Assembly (NCBI RefSeq): GCF_008360935.1
Contig: NZ_SRXO01000023.1
Span: 39,105-103,104, forward strand
Origin: Siccirubricoccus phaeus
Lineage (GTDB): Bacteria > Pseudomonadota > Alphaproteobacteria > Acetobacterales > Acetobacteraceae
Direction: 5' to 3'
Length of the DNA: 64,000 nt
Shown: piece by piece, positions 62,234-64,000 of the stretch
Position numbering within the stretch: position 1 is the first letter of the stretch
Layout of the letters: each line of letters starts with the position of its first letter
Program-made: the position numbers and the translations under genes
The notes under the pieces: model-generated
The model's input: only the letters and a program-made list of their open reading frames with translations
The model's database searches: none
Told to the model about the DNA's origin: nothing

Positions 62234-64000
62234 ATGGCTGACCGTCGCCTTGCCCGCACCGGGCTCAACGGCCGCGTTCCTTTCCGCCTCGGCCGCGGCA
62301 GCGTGCATGACGAGCATGCGCGCATCGCGGCGCAGCTCGCCAACCTTGCCGGCGCGGAGGCCGCGTCGCTCTTCGCCACCCCCGTCGTCACGCTCGGCAA
62401 TGGCAGCGCCGATGGCAGCGTGGAATGGCTGACGCCGCTGCCCGGCGAGATCGTGCCGCTGGCCAGCCTCGATGCCGCGGCGCGCCAGGCGGCGGAGGAG
62501 CGGCTGCGCCGGCTGCTCGCCCGGCTGCAGCCGCTGCTGGCCGATGCCGAGGTGGGGAACTGGCTGCGGCGCGCGCTGGTGGGGCCGGAGCCGGGCTCGG
62601 TCTATGTCGTCGGCGGCCAGCCGGTGCTGACGGAATGGGGCCTCGGCCGGCCGGGCCTGGCGGAGACGCCGCAGGCGCTGGAACAGGCCATGCGGGCCGG
62701 CCTCGGCAGTTTTCTACCGGCCCCGCCGGCGGCCGCCGCCCCGCCGCCTTCGCCCGAGGCTGCCGCGCCGCCCGCCCCGGTGGCGGCCCCGGCACCCGCC
62801 GCTGCTGCCGCCAGCACCGCCGCCGCCCCGCCGCCGCGCCCGGTGCCGCCTGCGCCGGGCAATCCCGGCAACCGCTTCCTGCTGCCCGCCGGCATCGCCA
62901 TCGCCGCCATCTTCCTCGCCCTCGGCATCTGGATCGGCGCCCGCATCGTGCAGGAGCAGTTGGCGGCACGGAACAACGTCGCCCGGGTGGTGCAGGACGA
63001 GGCCGAGCTGCGCCGCGCCATCGACCTGCAGCGCCAGCAGAACGAGGCGCTGGAGCGCCGCATCGCCGATGCCCGCGGCGCGCTGGAAGGCAATATGTGC
63101 CTGGCGACGCCGGGCGAGCCGCGGCTCGGCCCCGACCGCGCCGCGCCGGTGCCGCCCGCCGCCCTGCCGCCGCCGGCGCCGAACGCGCCGCGCTTCGAGG
63201 GGCGGCTGGCCGACCTGCTGGACCAGGCGGTGGTGCTCGTCATGGTCCGCAGCGAGCAATCCCGCGGCACCGGCTCCGGCTTCTTCGTCACGCCGGAGCT
63301 GATCGTCACCAACCGGCATGTGGTGGAATCCGGCGGCGAGATCACCGTCGCCAACCGTGCCCTTGGCCGGGTGGTGCCGGCCCAGCTCCAGGCCTCCACG
63401 CCGGATTCGGAAGTGGGCAACCCGGATTTCGCCGTGCTGCGGGTGCCGGCGCAGCAGGTGCAGCCGCTCGCCCTCACCAGCGTCGCCGCCCGGCTGGACG
63501 AGGTGATCGCCGCCGGCTTCCCGGCGCTCGTCTCCTCGGCCGACGTGGCCTATCAGGGCATCATGCGCGGCGACGCCTCGGCGCTGGCCAACCTGCAGCC
63601 CATTCTTTCGGATGGCCGGATCAACGCGGTGCAGCCCTTCCCCTCCGGGCTGCAGGCGCTGCCGCATTCGGCGCAGATTTCGCCGGGGTCCTCCGGCGGG
63701 CCGCTGGTGGATGGCTGCGGCCGGGTGGTCGGGGTGAACACCTTCGGCCGCTCCTCGGAGCGCATGCCGGTGACCATCAGCTACGCCCAGAAAGCGGACA
63801 GCCTGGCGGAATTCCTGCGCGGCAACAGCCTGCCGGTGACCTTGCTGACGGATGCCTGCCGGCCGCAGCCGGCGGCGGCGCCGGGCGGTGGGGGCCAGGG
63901 GGGCCAAGGGGGCGGCACGCCGCCGGCACCTGGGGCGGCACCTGCGCCGGGCGCCGCGCCCGCACCAGGGGCGGCCGCGCCGGGGGCCGGGGCGCCGCCG
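62234..64000 (+). CDS. Membrane-anchored trypsin-like serine protease (3' truncated by window)
   Basis: Open from ATG 62234 to the edge, 589 codons, no stop. An N-terminal domain of unknown kind (1-160; WLTPLPGEIVPLASL at 65-79), a Pro/Ala-rich linker (161-212), one transmembrane helix (about 215-237), a coiled coil (245-285), and a trypsin-like peptidase with His362 (TNRHVVES), Asp398 (NPDFAVLRV) and Ser487 (SPGSSGGPLV). Then a Gly/Pro/Ala low-complexity tail begins. Topology: N-terminal domain in the cytoplasm, peptidase in the periplasm. Faces the envelope cluster. DegP-type catalytic order, but no PDZ domain is visible before the edge. Confidence 0.85.
   Translation, partial: MADRRLARTGLNGRVPFRLGRGSVHDEHARIAAQLANLAGAEAASLFATPVVTLGNGSADGSVEWLTPLPGEIVPLASLDAAARQAAEERLRRLLARLQPLLADAEVGNWLRRALVGPEPGSVYVVGGQPVLTEWGLGRPGLAETPQALEQAMRAGLGSFLPAPPAAAAPPPSPEAAAPPAPVAAPAPAAAAASTAAAPPPRPVPPAPGNPGNRFLLPAGIAIAAIFLALGIWIGARIVQEQLAARNNVARVVQDEAELRRAIDLQRQQNEALERRIADARGALEGNMCLATPGEPRLGPDRAAPVPPAALPPPAPNAPRFEGRLADLLDQAVVLVMVRSEQSRGTGSGFFVTPELIVTNRHVVESGGEITVANRALGRVVPAQLQASTPDSEVGNPDFAVLRVPAQQVQPLALTSVAARLDEVIAAGFPALVSSADVAYQGIMRGDASALANLQPILSDGRINAVQPFPSGLQALPHSAQISPGSSGGPLVDGCGRVVGVNTFGRSSERMPVTISYAQKADSLAEFLRGNSLPVTLLTDACRPQPAAAPGGGGQGGQGGGTPPAPGAAPAPGAAPAPGAAAPGAGAPP

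Overview
The window is one very GC-rich bacterial chromosome segment (GC estimated by eye at about 70% or more). Its gene content points to an alphaproteobacterium, most likely an Acetobacteraceae member of the Roseomonas type. The pointers are the cell-cycle regulator CtrA, the AcpXL-type cluster for very-long-chain acyl lipid A, orphan Bug/TctC periplasmic binding proteins, an OpgH-like glucosyltransferase, and two GMC oxidoreductases among many GC-rich intergenic repeats. The taxon is inferred; no rRNA or tRNA was seen.

Layout. 1-3044: end of an ABC exporter, then rplU-rpmA-obgE. 3045-8518: repeats, a SAM methyltransferase, a D-erythronate dehydrogenase-like epimerase, an MFS remnant, MgtC and a GMC oxidoreductase. 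8621-17584: OpgH-like glucosyltransferase, an NTF2-like protein facing a MarR regulator across a perfect palindrome, a UgpB-like binding protein, diaminopropionate ammonia-lyase, MarC, a Bug protein and a flavin monooxygenase. 18038-22947: DUF4142 protein with a duplicated signal peptide, small membrane protein, orphan D12-class adenine methylase, DUF2798 protein, lpdA and a GNAT acetyltransferase. 23181-31636: motility block cheA(-REC)-cheW-cheY-cheB-cheR, ctrA on the opposite strand, then fliI-fliJ. 31868-34404: hppD-phhA with a divergent Lrp/AsnC regulator (phenylalanine/tyrosine catabolism). 34690-37172: katA facing oxyR. 37376-42440: 3-hydroxyisobutyrate dehydrogenase-like enzyme, an HWE sensor kinase and a protein built from three nearly identical 157-residue repeats. 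42465-49232: panE, then the acpXL-fabZ-fabF2-fabF1-adh-lpxXL set read on the minus strand. 49469-59022: MFS transporter, three SDRs, MarR, LysR and AraC regulators and a second GMC oxidoreductase. 59451-64000: four minus-strand envelope proteins (two lipoproteins, an OmpA-type lipoprotein and a secreted protein) facing a membrane-anchored trypsin-like protease that runs off the window end.

The most unusual feature is the intergenic DNA. Several repeat families occupy nearly every gap: long-stem elements with internal small hairpins (one carries five tandem copies of a 27-bp hairpin unit inside the lipid A acyl operon), composite MITE-like elements, and GC-rich hairpin repeats that start exactly at, or even supply, the stop codon of the preceding gene in about ten cases. 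The latter probably act as 3'-end or terminator structures. The least explained coding loci are the three-repeat protein after the HWE kinase and the envelope/protease cluster at the right edge.
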